From Kordiimonas lipolytica (GTDB lineage Bacteria; Pseudomonadota; Alphaproteobacteria; Sphingomonadales; Kordiimonadaceae), in NCBI RefSeq assembly GCF_001550065.1, contig NZ_LRUB01000024.1:165909-229908 (forward strand): a stretch of 64,000 nucleotides of DNA. The letters run 5' to 3'. Position 1 is the first letter of the stretch, and every line of letters starts with the position of its first letter. The position numbers were made by a program, and so were the translations under genes. Positions 37,714 through 46,182 of this stretch are shown in pieces. The notes under the pieces were generated by a model. The model ran no database searches. It saw only the letters and a program-made list of their open reading frames with translations, and was not told the DNA's origin.

Positions 37714-38433
37714 ATGATCGAGCAAGTAACGATCGACGCCCGCTATAAAGGCCCGCCAAACAGCGGTAACGGCGGCTATTCATGCGGTGTGATGGCGCGC
37801 CATCTGGATGGTATTGTTGAGGCCAGCCTGAGGTTGCCGCCACCCCTTGATACACCGCTTGAGATTGTCGCGACTGACGAGGGTGTTGTGATGCAGCACG
37901 GCGAGACGCTGGTGGGCATTGCAAAACCCGCGACGCTTGATCTGGACGTGCCTGTGCTTCCCGACCCGCTGGTGCTGGGGGGTGATCCGGTTGACGCGCC
38001 GGGCAGGCCCAAGAAATTCACGCCTTTCGGCACCTGTTTCGTTTGCGGCCATGACCGCACGCACCCTGACGGCCTGTGCATCCATTCCAAGCTTGTGGAG
38101 GGGCATGAGGGCCTGGTCGCGAGCCAGTGGGGCCTTGATGGGGATTATGCGGACGAGAGCGGCAATGTGGCACCGGAATTTATCTGGTCCGCCCTTGATT
38201 GCCCCGGCTACTTCGCTTGCGCGGCTGGGGAGGCGGCGCTCCTTGGCCGCCTGACGGCTGAAGTTTTGGCGCCTCTCAAGGCTGAAGGCGAAGCAACCGT
38301 GATCGCCTGGGATCTGGGCGGTACAGGGCGCAAGCGCAAGTGCGGCACGGCGATTTATGCATCTGATGGCACGCTTGTGGCCAAGGCCGAAGGGCTGTGG
38401 ATCATTGTCGACCCAGAGAAGATCAAGGCATGA
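37714..38433 (+). CDS. Hotdog-fold thioesterase-like protein
   Basis: A 239-aa protein with the double-hotdog layout of acyl-CoA thioesterase-like proteins: GGYSCGVMARHLDG near residue 23, a central TPFGTCFVCGHDR segment with a Cys pair, and PEFIWSALDCPGYFAC near residue 153, the usual W-xx-LD position. A catalytic residue cannot be fixed by eye. It overlaps the AmpG-like permease start by 4 bases (ATGA), so the two are translationally coupled, though the reason for the link is not known. Confidence 0.75.
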   Translation: MIEQVTIDARYKGPPNSGNGGYSCGVMARHLDGIVEASLRLPPPLDTPLEIVATDEGVVMQHGETLVGIAKPATLDLDVPVLPDPLVLGGDPVDAPGRPKKFTPFGTCFVCGHDRTHPDGLCIHSKLVEGHEGLVASQWGLDGDYADESGNVAPEFIWSALDCPGYFACAAGEAALLGRLTAEVLAPLKAEGEATVIAWDLGGTGRKRKCGTAIYASDGTLVAKAEGLWIIVDPEKIKA

Positions 38434-39788
38434 CGGAAACCGTGCCAGCGCAGGCGCTGCCAATTGGCCAGCGAATTGGCCGTTTGTTTCTGACTTTTCT
38501 CAAGAAGCCGCTTCTTGGCGCTTTTCTTCTGGGCATGACGTCGGGGTTTCCGCTGACCATCATTCTCGGAATCATGACTACATGGCTCCGTGAATATGAC
38601 ATCGATAAGTCGACAATCGGCATCTTCACCTGGGCTACGCTGCCTTATGCGCTGAAGGTGCTTTGGGCACCGCTTCTGGACCGGTTGCAGCTTGGCGCTC
38701 TCTCGTCCCGTTTCGGTCGCAGACGTAGCTGGATTCTGTTGGTTTGTGCTGCAATGGCGCTTGCGATCTGGGGGATGTCACAGTTGACGCCCGAGAGCCA
38801 TCTGGCCGCGATTGGGACTTTGTCTGTATCCATCGGTTTTCTGTCGGCCAGCCTCGATATCCTGATTGACGCCTACCGAATTGAAGTGACGGAAGAGAAA
38901 GACCTGGCGCACAGCGCGGGCATGTATCAATGGGGATACCGCATCGCAAACCTGATTGCGGGCGCTGGGGTGTTCCTGGTTGCCGATCAATTGGGCTGGT
39001 CTTTTGCTCTCTCGCTGTTGCCGCTTCTCGTGATACCGGGGCTGCTGGCGATCTTGTGGCTTGGCGAACCCAAAGTCTATGAAGATGAGTTCCTGCGCGA
39101 CGAGCGTGCGGCCCACAGTCATTTGTCTCCCTATCAGCTGCAAATATATGAAGCTGTGGTTTTGCCGCTTAAGGAATTTATCCTGCGCCAGAACTGGTAC
39201 TGGATTTTGCTGTTTGTCGTTCTGGTGAAATTCGGTGATGTGATGGCGTCGGTGATGACAGGGCCGTTCCTTGTTGATCTCGGGTTTACGCTGACAGAAA
39301 TGGCCATCGCGAACAAGACAGTCGGTGCGATTGCCGCAGCTGCCGGTGGCGGCGCGGGGATTTTTGTCTGGTGGTGGTTTGATACCTTCAGGGCCCTTCT
39401 GATCAGTGTGATTTTCATGATGGTCACCAACCTTGGGTTTGTGGTGCTTAGCATGATTGGGCCGGACACTACTGCCCTTGCCGTAACCGTTGGACTGGAG
39501 AACTTCGCCACTGGTGTGGGTGGCACGGTCATGATCGCCTACTTCGGTAGTCTGTGTAACCTCTCGTTCACAGCGACCCAGTACGCGCTGTTGTCCACGC
39601 TTTCGAGTCTGGCGCGCGGCTTCTTTGGCGGCTTCACCGGCTTCGTCGCGGACGCGATGAATTGGACCGAATTTTTTCTGGTATCGACAGCAATGGCAGC
39701 ACCAGGTCTGATTGCGCTTCTCATTCTGTGGAAAAAGGATATAAGGGCGCGAAATCTTGAAAATGTTACCAGAAATGGCGACATGTGA
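38430..39788 (+). CDS. AmpG-like MFS permease
   Basis: A 452-aa membrane protein with about 12-14 hydrophobic segments. The N-terminal FLLGMTSGFPLTIILG and WLREYDIDKSTIGIFTW segments, the KVLWAPLLDRL loop and the RRRSWILL loop match AmpG-type muropeptide permeases, which import anhydro-muropeptides from murein turnover. The ATG at 38430 is preferred over an upstream in-frame start because it overlaps the preceding stop as ATGA. Specificity is assigned by family only. Confidence 0.85.
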   Translation: MTETVPAQALPIGQRIGRLFLTFLKKPLLGAFLLGMTSGFPLTIILGIMTTWLREYDIDKSTIGIFTWATLPYALKVLWAPLLDRLQLGALSSRFGRRRSWILLVCAAMALAIWGMSQLTPESHLAAIGTLSVSIGFLSASLDILIDAYRIEVTEEKDLAHSAGMYQWGYRIANLIAGAGVFLVADQLGWSFALSLLPLLVIPGLLAILWLGEPKVYEDEFLRDERAAHSHLSPYQLQIYEAVVLPLKEFILRQNWYWILLFVVLVKFGDVMASVMTGPFLVDLGFTLTEMAIANKTVGAIAAAAGGGAGIFVWWWFDTFRALLISVIFMMVTNLGFVVLSMIGPDTTALAVTVGLENFATGVGGTVMIAYFGSLCNLSFTATQYALLSTLSSLARGFFGGFTGFVADAMNWTEFFLVSTAMAAPGLIALLILWKKDIRARNLENVTRNGDM

Positions 39789-39852
39789 TGTCATGATGTG
39801 GTCAGATTGTTGTAATAGAGCTGCAACCTACCGCATCTATTAGGATGGTCTT

Positions 39853-40755
39853 ATGAAAAGATATGCTCGCATTCGCCCCCGTGTCGCCGCGGCCCAAGCC
39901 ATGGCTGGCGCTCCATCATATGTCCGACAAGGCAGCCTTGAGGTGCGTCTGGCGCGGTCCTTCAAGGAAATCAAAGCGGCGCAAAAACTGCGCTACAAGA
40001 TTTTCTATGAAGAAATGCACGCCAAGCCCGACTGGCGCATGCGCATGACAAAACGCGACATCGACCCGTATGATACGGTCTGTGACCATCTGCTGGTGAT
40101 CGACCATGACCGTCCGAAGTCGAAGCGGATCGTGGGCACATACCGCCTTCTCCGTCAGGAGGTAGCCGAGCGCAACAACGGTTTCTATTCGGCGGGCGAG
40201 TTCGATATCACCCCACTGATGAGCGACAGCTTCAAAGAGCAGATGGGCGAAGGCCGCCAACTTCTGGAACTTGGCCGCTCCTGCGTGCACAAGGATTACC
40301 GCGCCAACAGCACCATCAACATGTTGTGGAAGGGCATCGCCGAATATCTGAAAGAACACAAGATTGCTTACATGTTCGGCTGCGCGAGCTTCGAGGGCAC
40401 GAACCCTGAAGAGTTCAAGGAAGCCTTCTCGTATCTCTACCATAATCATCTTGTGCCAGACGACTTCCATGTGAAGGCGCTCGATGGCCAGTATATCGAG
40501 ATGAACAATATCGGCGAGAGCGATTTGGATGTACGCATGGCGCGCCGCGCGCTGCCGCCGCTTGTGAAAGGCTACCTGCGGATCGGTTGCTTCATCGGTG
40601 ACGGTGCGGTGGTGGACGAACAGTTCGGTACTACTGACGTGTTTATCCTGTTGCCGGTTGAGCGGATCGCCAAGCGCTATTCCAAGCATTATGATGTAGG
40701 CGAGCTTGCGAACGACAGCACAGAGACAGAAGCAGCCAAAGCAGCCGCCAATTAA
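39853..40755 (+). CDS. OlsB-like GNAT N-acyltransferase (Acetyltransf_5)
   Basis: A 300-aa protein of the ornithine-lipid/hemolysin-like acyltransferase family. Conserved elements include RYKIFYEEMHAKPDWRM (about residue 47), YDTVCDHLLVIDHD (about residue 74), GTYRLLRQEVAE (about residue 96), and LLELGRSCVHKDYR (about residue 136), the family's signature. It probably transfers a 3-hydroxyacyl chain from ACP to an amino group, as OlsB does to ornithine, but the acceptor is not certain; no OlsA gene is adjacent. A good terminator follows. Confidence 0.82.
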   Translation: MKRYARIRPRVAAAQAMAGAPSYVRQGSLEVRLARSFKEIKAAQKLRYKIFYEEMHAKPDWRMRMTKRDIDPYDTVCDHLLVIDHDRPKSKRIVGTYRLLRQEVAERNNGFYSAGEFDITPLMSDSFKEQMGEGRQLLELGRSCVHKDYRANSTINMLWKGIAEYLKEHKIAYMFGCASFEGTNPEEFKEAFSYLYHNHLVPDDFHVKALDGQYIEMNNIGESDLDVRMARRALPPLVKGYLRIGCFIGDGAVVDEQFGTTDVFILLPVERIAKRYSKHYDVGELANDSTETEAAKAAAN

Positions 40756-40780
40756 CCGGCCTTCTATGTGTGACAGACCG

Positions 40781-40811
40781 AACGCCCTGCAGCCTGCGGG
40801 GCGTTTATTTT
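40781..40811 (+). terminator. Rho-independent terminator after the OlsB-like gene
   Basis: AACGCCC-t-GCAG pairs with CTGC-g-GGGCGTT, followed by a T-rich run. It lies between convergent genes. Confidence 0.85.
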
Positions 40812-41455
40812 TTGAATACCAGCGAGAAATTGTTGGCGGGCATTGGGATGATGTCCGGTGCGCCAAATCCTGCGTCCCTGGCCAATTCCACGACCGCTTC
40901 CATATCCCTGACGCCCCATGACGGGTCACGTTCCTTGAGTGACGTGTCGAAGGCCTCATTGGATTCGGACGTATGGGCGCCTTCCCGTTTGTAGGGGCCA
41001 TAAAGATACAGGGTGCCGCCCGTATCCAAGACCTGCCCAGCGCCGGACACCAGTGCTTCCGACACTTCCCATGGGCTGATGTGAATAAGGTTCGCTGCCA
41101 TCACGGCTATCAGGGGCTCGGGCAGATGGTCAATCGGCCAATCGCCTTCCAGAAGGTTGAAATGCCTGGCTCGCAGAATGTTGCCCCGCCCAACATGCTC
41201 GCGCCAGGCGTCGATGCTATCCAGATGGCGCGGGTCGATATCGGTTGGTTGCCAGTGAAGGTTTGGGAACTGCGGAGCAATATGGGCCGCATGCTCGCCT
41301 GTACCCGCCGCGATCTCAAGAAGGCTGCCGGTTTCCGGCAGGTGAGCCTTGAGCACATCCAGGATCACATCCCTGTTACGGGCTGTGGCAGGCGCGTGGA
41401 GGCGCGCATCGGACGCCGCGTCCTCATGTTTGCCTGGGTTGAAAAAGCGCGTCAT
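40805..41455 (-). CDS. DUF938 family protein, SAM methyltransferase-like
   Basis: About 216 aa from ATG 41455, which overlaps the stop of the upstream 78-aa gene as ATGA; an extension to 41554 lies inside that gene and is unlikely. The start sequence MTRFFNPGKHEDAASDARLH is followed by ATARNRDVILDVL and the motif LLEIAAGTGEHAAHIA (about residue 45), the SAM-binding loop, with QPTDIDPRH next. NLIHISPWEV and LYLYGPYKREG are DUF938 hallmarks. The methyl acceptor is not known. Confidence 0.9.
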   Translation of the reverse strand: MTRFFNPGKHEDAASDARLHAPATARNRDVILDVLKAHLPETGSLLEIAAGTGEHAAHIAPQFPNLHWQPTDIDPRHLDSIDAWREHVGRGNILRARHFNLLEGDWPIDHLPEPLIAVMAANLIHISPWEVSEALVSGAGQVLDTGGTLYLYGPYKREGAHTSESNEAFDTSLKERDPSWGVRDMEAVVELARDAGFGAPDIIPMPANNFSLVFKK

Positions 41456-41688
41456 CCGCCTCGCCGCCGGTTCTTGAACTGCATAATGAAATATATGGGC
41501 ACGACGATGGTGGCGCCGAGAAGCACATACTGAAGACCGCTGCCGACCAGCCAATCCCAGAGCGTGGCAACTTTATTGGCGATCCAGCCATATACGTCGC
41601 CTGGGCTCCACTCGAGCCAGTACAGCAAAAGCCCGACCAGGAAGCTCCAGATCAGCAGTTTGATGATGACGCCGGCATTGAACTGCAT
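41452..41688 (-). CDS. Small two-pass membrane protein, DUF6460-like
   Basis: A 78-aa protein with two hydrophobic segments (about residues 6-24 and 51-69) and a basic C-terminus (KNRRRGG). It resembles small alphaproteobacterial membrane proteins of the DUF6460 type. Coupled to the DUF938 gene by ATGA. No function is assigned. Confidence 0.65.
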   Translation of the reverse strand: MQFNAGVIIKLLIWSFLVGLLLYWLEWSPGDVYGWIANKVATLWDWLVGSGLQYVLLGATIVVPIYFIMQFKNRRRGG

Positions 41689-41721
41689 GTGTGTCTCCCT
41701 TCGAGCCGCTTTCTGATCACC

Positions 41722-42180
41722 TTATTTGTCAGGCCATTGGCCATTCGGCAAGACTTTCATAAGGCAGGCCTGTGTATCTGTGGTCCTGCCGTCCCGACCT
41801 CGCGCAGCTATATGATGTGCCTGGAAATATTCGTTTTGGCTGGGTTCGCGGAAAACCACCTCAAACACGCAAGTCTCATTTTCAAACAGCATGACCTGTA
41901 TGGCCCCGTCCCGGCGAACAAGCGATGGATCACCAAGAAGCGCCATTACTTCACCAGGGTTCATGCCCTGCAGTCGCTCAGGTTCAGGCGGTGGCGGGGC
42001 AGGTTGTTGGATATCTTGGGGCAGGGTTTGTTTGGCCTCAATAGGTGGTTCAGGGGCCTGCGGCTGTGGCGGTTCCACACCGGTGGGGCCGCAGGCGGCC
42101 AAGAGGCCGCTGGCGGCAATAAACAGAAAGCTTTTGCTGAAACTCTTAACGGTCAAAGACACGGCCATCCTCATGCGCAA
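41722..42180 (-). CDS. Lipoprotein with proline-rich linker, SmpA/OmlA-like end
   Basis: A 152-aa protein with a lipoprotein signal (SFLFIAASGLLAAC; Cys near residue 30). A proline-rich linker (about residues 32-65) leads to GMNPGEVMALLGDPSLVRRDGAIQVMLF, which resembles the SmpA/OmlA fold. Two further Cys (TCVFEV, QACLM) could pair. Its start lies inside the upstream EI24 gene (35-base overlap). Probably an outer-membrane lipoprotein; the exact role is unknown. Confidence 0.68.
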   Translation of the reverse strand: MRMRMAVSLTVKSFSKSFLFIAASGLLAACGPTGVEPPQPQAPEPPIEAKQTLPQDIQQPAPPPPEPERLQGMNPGEVMALLGDPSLVRRDGAIQVMLFENETCVFEVVFREPSQNEYFQAHHIAARGRDGRTTDTQACLMKVLPNGQWPDK

Positions 42181-42832
42181 GGAAATGGAAGATATGGGTC
42201 ATCATCGCGGCACCAAGGATAGGCGCCAATAGATTAAGGAAAGGTACAGCAAAAAGTGCTGCAATCATGGCACCGCCCACAAAAATTTTGCCCCCATAAA
42301 GGCGGCGCATGCGGTTGACTTCGCGCATGGGCATGTGTCGGATGGCAACCATTTCGAAATATTCCCGGCCCAACAGGAAGCCGTTGACCGCAACAAACAG
42401 CAAGAGTGTTCCAATACCGGTGAACAGCAGCACCACATAAGGCACAAAGGCGATGATATTCACCAGAATCACCAGAAGGGTCAGCTTGAGCGCCCCGAAA
42501 ATGACATCGGCCAGGGATACCTTCCGCATGCCTTTTCGGTTCGGGTAATATTCCTCTTCGACCGCATCGGCGATCGTGTCGACCAGGAAACCCATCACCA
42601 TGGTCACAAGACCAGGGAACAGGATGTAGGACCCGATGATGGACATGGTCCAGAAACCAGACTGGTCCAGCCAGTCGATGCCGGTGGTCCAGTCTTCGGG
42701 CCAATAGATATAGAGCGCATAGTTCAATCCGATCAGCGTTAGTGTCGCTGCAATCAAGGATATCAGGAACACGCTCCTGAATTTTGGGTGTAAGAGTTGC
42801 TGCCAACTTCGATTAATGGCCTGCCCGATCAT
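42146..42832 (-). CDS. EI24 domain-containing membrane protein (CysZ-like)
   Basis: A 228-aa protein with about four hydrophobic helices. The region FPGLVTMVMGFLVDTIADAVEEEYYP (about residues 53-80) and the FLLGREYFEMVAIRHMP segment (about residue 148) are typical of EI24/CysZ proteins, which include sulfate-uptake proteins. Cysteine-synthesis genes are not nearby, so sulfate transport is not established here. Upstream is a 158-base gap to the divergent adenosine kinase gene. Confidence 0.8.
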   Translation of the reverse strand: MIGQAINRSWQQLLHPKFRSVFLISLIAATLTLIGLNYALYIYWPEDWTTGIDWLDQSGFWTMSIIGSYILFPGLVTMVMGFLVDTIADAVEEEYYPNRKGMRKVSLADVIFGALKLTLLVILVNIIAFVPYVVLLFTGIGTLLLFVAVNGFLLGREYFEMVAIRHMPMREVNRMRRLYGGKIFVGGAMIAALFAVPFLNLLAPILGAAMMTHIFHFLAHEDGRVFDR

Positions 42833-42990
42833 GATCTATCCCCTCGCGTCTGTATTTCTGGCAACTGAAGTGCCTGTTGTTATCCTAAAAAGATAGGGAC
42901 AAGCATCAAGGCTTGCAATGCTGCACATGTTTTCTATGGTGCGCCTAAGGAAAAAATCCGGGGCCAGGCCCCGCCCGCAAGGAATTACAT

Positions 42991-43977
42991 ATGTCGGAAA
43001 AATTTCAGGTATTGTGCATCGGGAACGCGATTGTTGACATCATCGCACGCGTGGATGACGCTTTTCTCGAAAAGCATGATCGGATCAAGGGCTCGATGAT
43101 GCTCGTGGATGCAGACACCAGCGCGCGCATCTATGACGACATGCCGCCCGCGGTAGAACGGTCCGGCGGTTCGGCTGGTAACACGGCGGCGGGTATCGCG
43201 TCTCTGGGCGGCAAGGCAGCCTACATCGGCCGGGTTCATGATGACCAGCTGGGTATGGTGTTCCGCCATGACATTCGCGCCGTCGGCGTGTCATACGAGA
43301 CCGCGCCCGCGTCTGAAGGCGCCCCAACCGCTACCAGCATGATCCTGGTGACACCCGATGCCCAGCGCACCATGAGCACCTACCTGGGTGCCTGTGGCGA
43401 GTTGAGCCTGAGCGATATTGATGAAGACGTCGTGGCGAATTCAGCCGTGACTTATATCGAAGGCTATATGTGGGACCGTGATCACCAGAAAGAAGCGGTG
43501 CTTCATGCCATGGATGTGGCGCGCGATAACGGCAAGCTGGTTTCGATTTCGCTGTCTGACAGTTTCTGCGTAGACCGGTTCCGCAGTGAATTTGTGGACC
43601 TGGTTGAAAACAAGGTTGATATCCTGTTTGCAAATGAAGCCGAGATCACGTCGCTCTATCAGGTGGATACCTTCGAAGAAGCCATGGAACGCCTACGCCC
43701 CCATGTGAAGCTGGCGGCCTTGACGCGGTCCGAAAAAGGATCTGTGATCCTGACGGCTGACGAGATGGTGACGGTTCCAGCCCATCCGACCACCGTTGAA
43801 GATACAACGGGCGCCGGTGACCTGTATGCTGCTGGGTTCCTGCATGGCTACACAAGCGGCAAGGACCTGGAGACCTGCGCCAAGCTTGGCGGTCTGGCGG
43901 CTGCGGAAGTCATTTCGCACCTGGGCGCGCGCCCGGAAACCAACCTCGCAGACCTGGCGGCAAAAGAGGGGCTGTAA
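42991..43977 (+). CDS. Adenosine kinase (PfkB family)
   Basis: A 328-aa ribokinase-fold sugar/nucleoside kinase. The N-terminal part has LCIGNAIVDIIARVDD and the substrate-binding GGSAGNTAAG (about residue 58). The C-terminal PfkB signature DTTGAGDLYAAGFLHG (about residue 271) holds the catalytic Asp and the anion hole. The overall sequence matches alphaproteobacterial adenosine kinases, which phosphorylate adenosine to AMP. The stop lies inside a terminator hairpin (43968-43986). Confidence 0.92.
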   Translation: MSEKFQVLCIGNAIVDIIARVDDAFLEKHDRIKGSMMLVDADTSARIYDDMPPAVERSGGSAGNTAAGIASLGGKAAYIGRVHDDQLGMVFRHDIRAVGVSYETAPASEGAPTATSMILVTPDAQRTMSTYLGACGELSLSDIDEDVVANSAVTYIEGYMWDRDHQKEAVLHAMDVARDNGKLVSISLSDSFCVDRFRSEFVDLVENKVDILFANEAEITSLYQVDTFEEAMERLRPHVKLAALTRSEKGSVILTADEMVTVPAHPTTVEDTTGAGDLYAAGFLHGYTSGKDLETCAKLGGLAAAEVISHLGARPETNLADLAAKEGL

Positions 43978-43986
43978 GTCAGCCCC
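43968..43986 (+). terminator. Hairpin over the adenosine kinase stop
   Basis: GGGGCTG pairs with CAGCCCC across TAAGT, which contains the stop codon. The following T-run is weak, so it may also protect the 3' end. Confidence 0.65.
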
Positions 43987-43994
43987 TTAATCCC

Positions 43995-44906
43995 TTAACC
44001 CCAAGGCCCCCGGCGGGATGACCCACTGTCAGGGATGCCGGAAGCACCGGGTGATGCTGCAGGCGGCCTATGGTTGGCCAGCGCCTGAAGCCGCGCTATG
44101 CGCTCTTCCATGCGCGGGTGCGTGGAAAAGAGGCTGTCAAACGCCCGGCCATGCAGCGGGTTCACAATGAACATATGGGCGGTGGCTGGGTTGTCCTCGG
44201 CCGCTTCATTGATTGTTCGGCTGGCACCAAAGTGCAGTTTCTCAAGGGCGCTGGCGAGCGCGAGCGGCTCGCCGCTGATTTCTGCTCCGGTCTTGTCGGC
44301 TGCAAATTCCCGTGTGCGGGAGATGGCCATCTGCACGAGCATAGCGGCCATGGGCGCAAAAATCATCACCAGGATCGTACCGATCAGCCCAAGCGGGTTA
44401 TCGCGCCGGCCCCCAAAGAACAGGGCAAAATTGGCCAGCATGGAAATGGCACCGGCAATGGTGGCTGTGATGGTCATGGTCAGCGTATCGCGGTTTTTCA
44501 CATGCGCCAGCTCATGCGCCATCACGCCTTCAATCTCGGCGCGGTTCAGTGTTTTCAGAAGCCCTGTTGTGGCGGCAACAGCCGCATTCTCCGGGTTGCG
44601 GCCTGTCGCGAATGCGTTGGGCTGTGGATTGTCGATGATATAGACCCTTGGCATCGGCAGGTCTGCGCGGCGCGCCAGTGTGGCCACCACCGATACAAGT
44701 TCCGGCGCCGTGCGGGCATCCACTTCGCGCGCCCGGTGCATGGAAAGCACCATCTTGTCGGAATTCCAGTAGGCGAAAAAATTCATGACTGCTGCGATCA
44801 TAAAAGCGATCGTCACGCCGTCTGTCCCGCCAAGCATATAGCCAATGGCGAGGAACAGGCCGGTCATTGTGGCCATCAAAAGGGCAGTTCTGGCAAAACT
44901 CATCAT
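43995..44906 (-). CDS. htpX: HtpX-type membrane zinc metalloprotease
   Basis: A 303-aa M48 protease of the inner membrane involved in quality control of membrane proteins. Two N-terminal hydrophobic segments (about residues 7-46) precede the zinc-binding HEXXH in [15 protein letters not shown] (about residue 127), followed by two more membrane segments and the third ligand Glu in [14 protein letters not shown] (about residue 205). The C-terminal [14 protein letters not shown] is typical. The start may be either of two adjacent ATG codons. Confidence 0.95.
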   Translation of the reverse strand: MMSFARTALLMATMTGLFLAIGYMLGGTDGVTIAFMIAAVMNFFAYWNSDKMVLSMHRAREVDARTAPELVSVVATLARRADLPMPRVYIIDNPQPNAFATGRNPENAAVAATTGLLKTLNRAEIEGVMAHELAHVKNRDTLTMTITATIAGAISMLANFALFFGGRRDNPLGLIGTILVMIFAPMAAMLVQMAISRTREFAADKTGAEISGEPLALASALEKLHFGASRTINEAAEDNPATAHMFIVNPLHGRAFDSLFSTHPRMEERIARLQALANHRPPAASPGASGIPDSGSSRRGPWG

Positions 44907-45059
44907 AGCTCACTCAAACGTCGTTCCGTCGCAACCATATTGCGCATCCCTTAATATTTGGGCAGCGTGAACTTTGGTTCAAGATGTGCGCCTTTCACTT
45001 ATAAAGGCGACCAAAATTCGCTAAGACAGATGTAGGGCGAACGGGAAAAGGGAAGTTTC

Positions 45060-45944
45060 ATGTCTGAAAACAGGCAGATAAATGTTCCGTCAGCGGATAT
45101 GGTATCGAAAGCTATCGCGCTGTTTCTGGTGCTGACGGCCATATTGTCTGCAGGCGCATCCCTTCTGGTAATCGAAATGGGGTTCAAGCGTCACTATGTG
45201 GCCATCATGATGTGGACCCCAGGCATTTCGGCGCTTCTTGCCTATAAATTCCTGAAACTGGATATTGCCTCCTTTGGTTGGGCCTGGGGGCGGCCGAAAT
45301 GGCAGATATTGTCATTCGTAACGCCCATCATATACGGCCTGGTGGCATATGGCATCATCTGGGGCTTCGGCTTTGGCGGTGTGCTGGACCCGAAGTTTGT
45401 TGAAGAAGCCGGGTATCACCTTGGGCTGGTCGGCTGGTCGCCTACAGCCACTGTGGCCATGGGGGTCTTGATCTTTGGTGCCGTGGGCATGATCTGGCAC
45501 ATGGCGACATCCCTGGGTGAGGAAATCGGCTGGCGCGGCCTGCTGACGCCGCTCCTTCTCCGGAAGACTAGTTTCCCGGTTGCTTCCCTTGTGACTGGCC
45601 TTGTCTGGGCCGCCTGGCACATGCCGCTTATCTATTTCACCAAATATAATGCCGGGCCGGTGGATCTTCATGTCCAGTTTGCCAACTTTGCCCTGATGAC
45701 GGTGGGTATTTCCTTTATCATGACCTATTACCGGATCAAGTCCGGGAACCTGTGGACAGCGACCGTTTTGCATGCCGCGCACAATGCTTATATCCTGTCG
45801 ATCCTGCAGCCGATGACCGTGCAGTATGAAGAAACCTGGCGGTATGCCAATGAATTCGGTTTCATTCTGCCTCTTGTTATTGCGTCGTTCGGCCTCTATT
45901 TCTGGTATCGTGCCCACCGCGAAGGGCTGACGAAAGCTGGGTAA
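45060..45944 (+). CDS. CPBP family intramembrane metalloprotease
   Basis: A 294-aa membrane protein with about eight hydrophobic segments. It carries the family motifs in order: [13 protein letters not shown] (about residue 153), [10 protein letters not shown] (about residue 180) and HAAHNAYIL (about residue 240), which form the active site of the CAAX/Rce1-like fold. Substrates are unknown. It lies just before a DUF1674 gene on the same strand. Confidence 0.9.
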   Translation: MSENRQINVPSADMVSKAIALFLVLTAILSAGASLLVIEMGFKRHYVAIMMWTPGISALLAYKFLKLDIASFGWAWGRPKWQILSFVTPIIYGLVAYGIIWGFGFGGVLDPKFVEEAGYHLGLVGWSPTATVAMGVLIFGAVGMIWHMATSLGEEIGWRGLLTPLLLRKTSFPVASLVTGLVWAAWHMPLIYFTKYNAGPVDLHVQFANFALMTVGISFIMTYYRIKSGNLWTATVLHAAHNAYILSILQPMTVQYEETWRYANEFGFILPLVIASFGLYFWYRAHREGLTKAG

Positions 45945-45993
45945 GCTATGGCCTGGGAGCCTGGTGAAAGAAAGACTGGCGAAGGAATGTGTG

Positions 45994-46161
45994 ATGAGTG
46001 AAAAGACAGAGACCGGCGCTGGAAAAGCCAAACCTGAATCTGTTGCCGAACAGGCAACAACCGATAACCAGAAGCCGCCCAAAGAACTTGGCGGCCGCAA
46101 AGGGCCTGAGCCAACGCGCTACGGCGACTGGGAAAAGAACGGCCTTATTTCCGATTTCTAG
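45994..46161 (+). CDS. DUF1674 / SDHAF4-type succinate dehydrogenase assembly factor
   Basis: A 55-aa protein from ATG 45994, with GAAGGA as ribosome site; an upstream start at 45964 is less likely. The C-terminal half [19 protein letters not shown] followed by NGLISDF is the DUF1674 signature, the bacterial counterpart of SDHAF4, which helps assemble the flavoprotein subunit of succinate dehydrogenase. The N-terminal part is charged and probably disordered. No sdh genes are adjacent. Confidence 0.9.
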   Translation: MSEKTETGAGKAKPESVAEQATTDNQKPPKELGGRKGPEPTRYGDWEKNGLISDF

Positions 46162-46182
46162 AAAGCAGTGTTCAAGCGGTGA

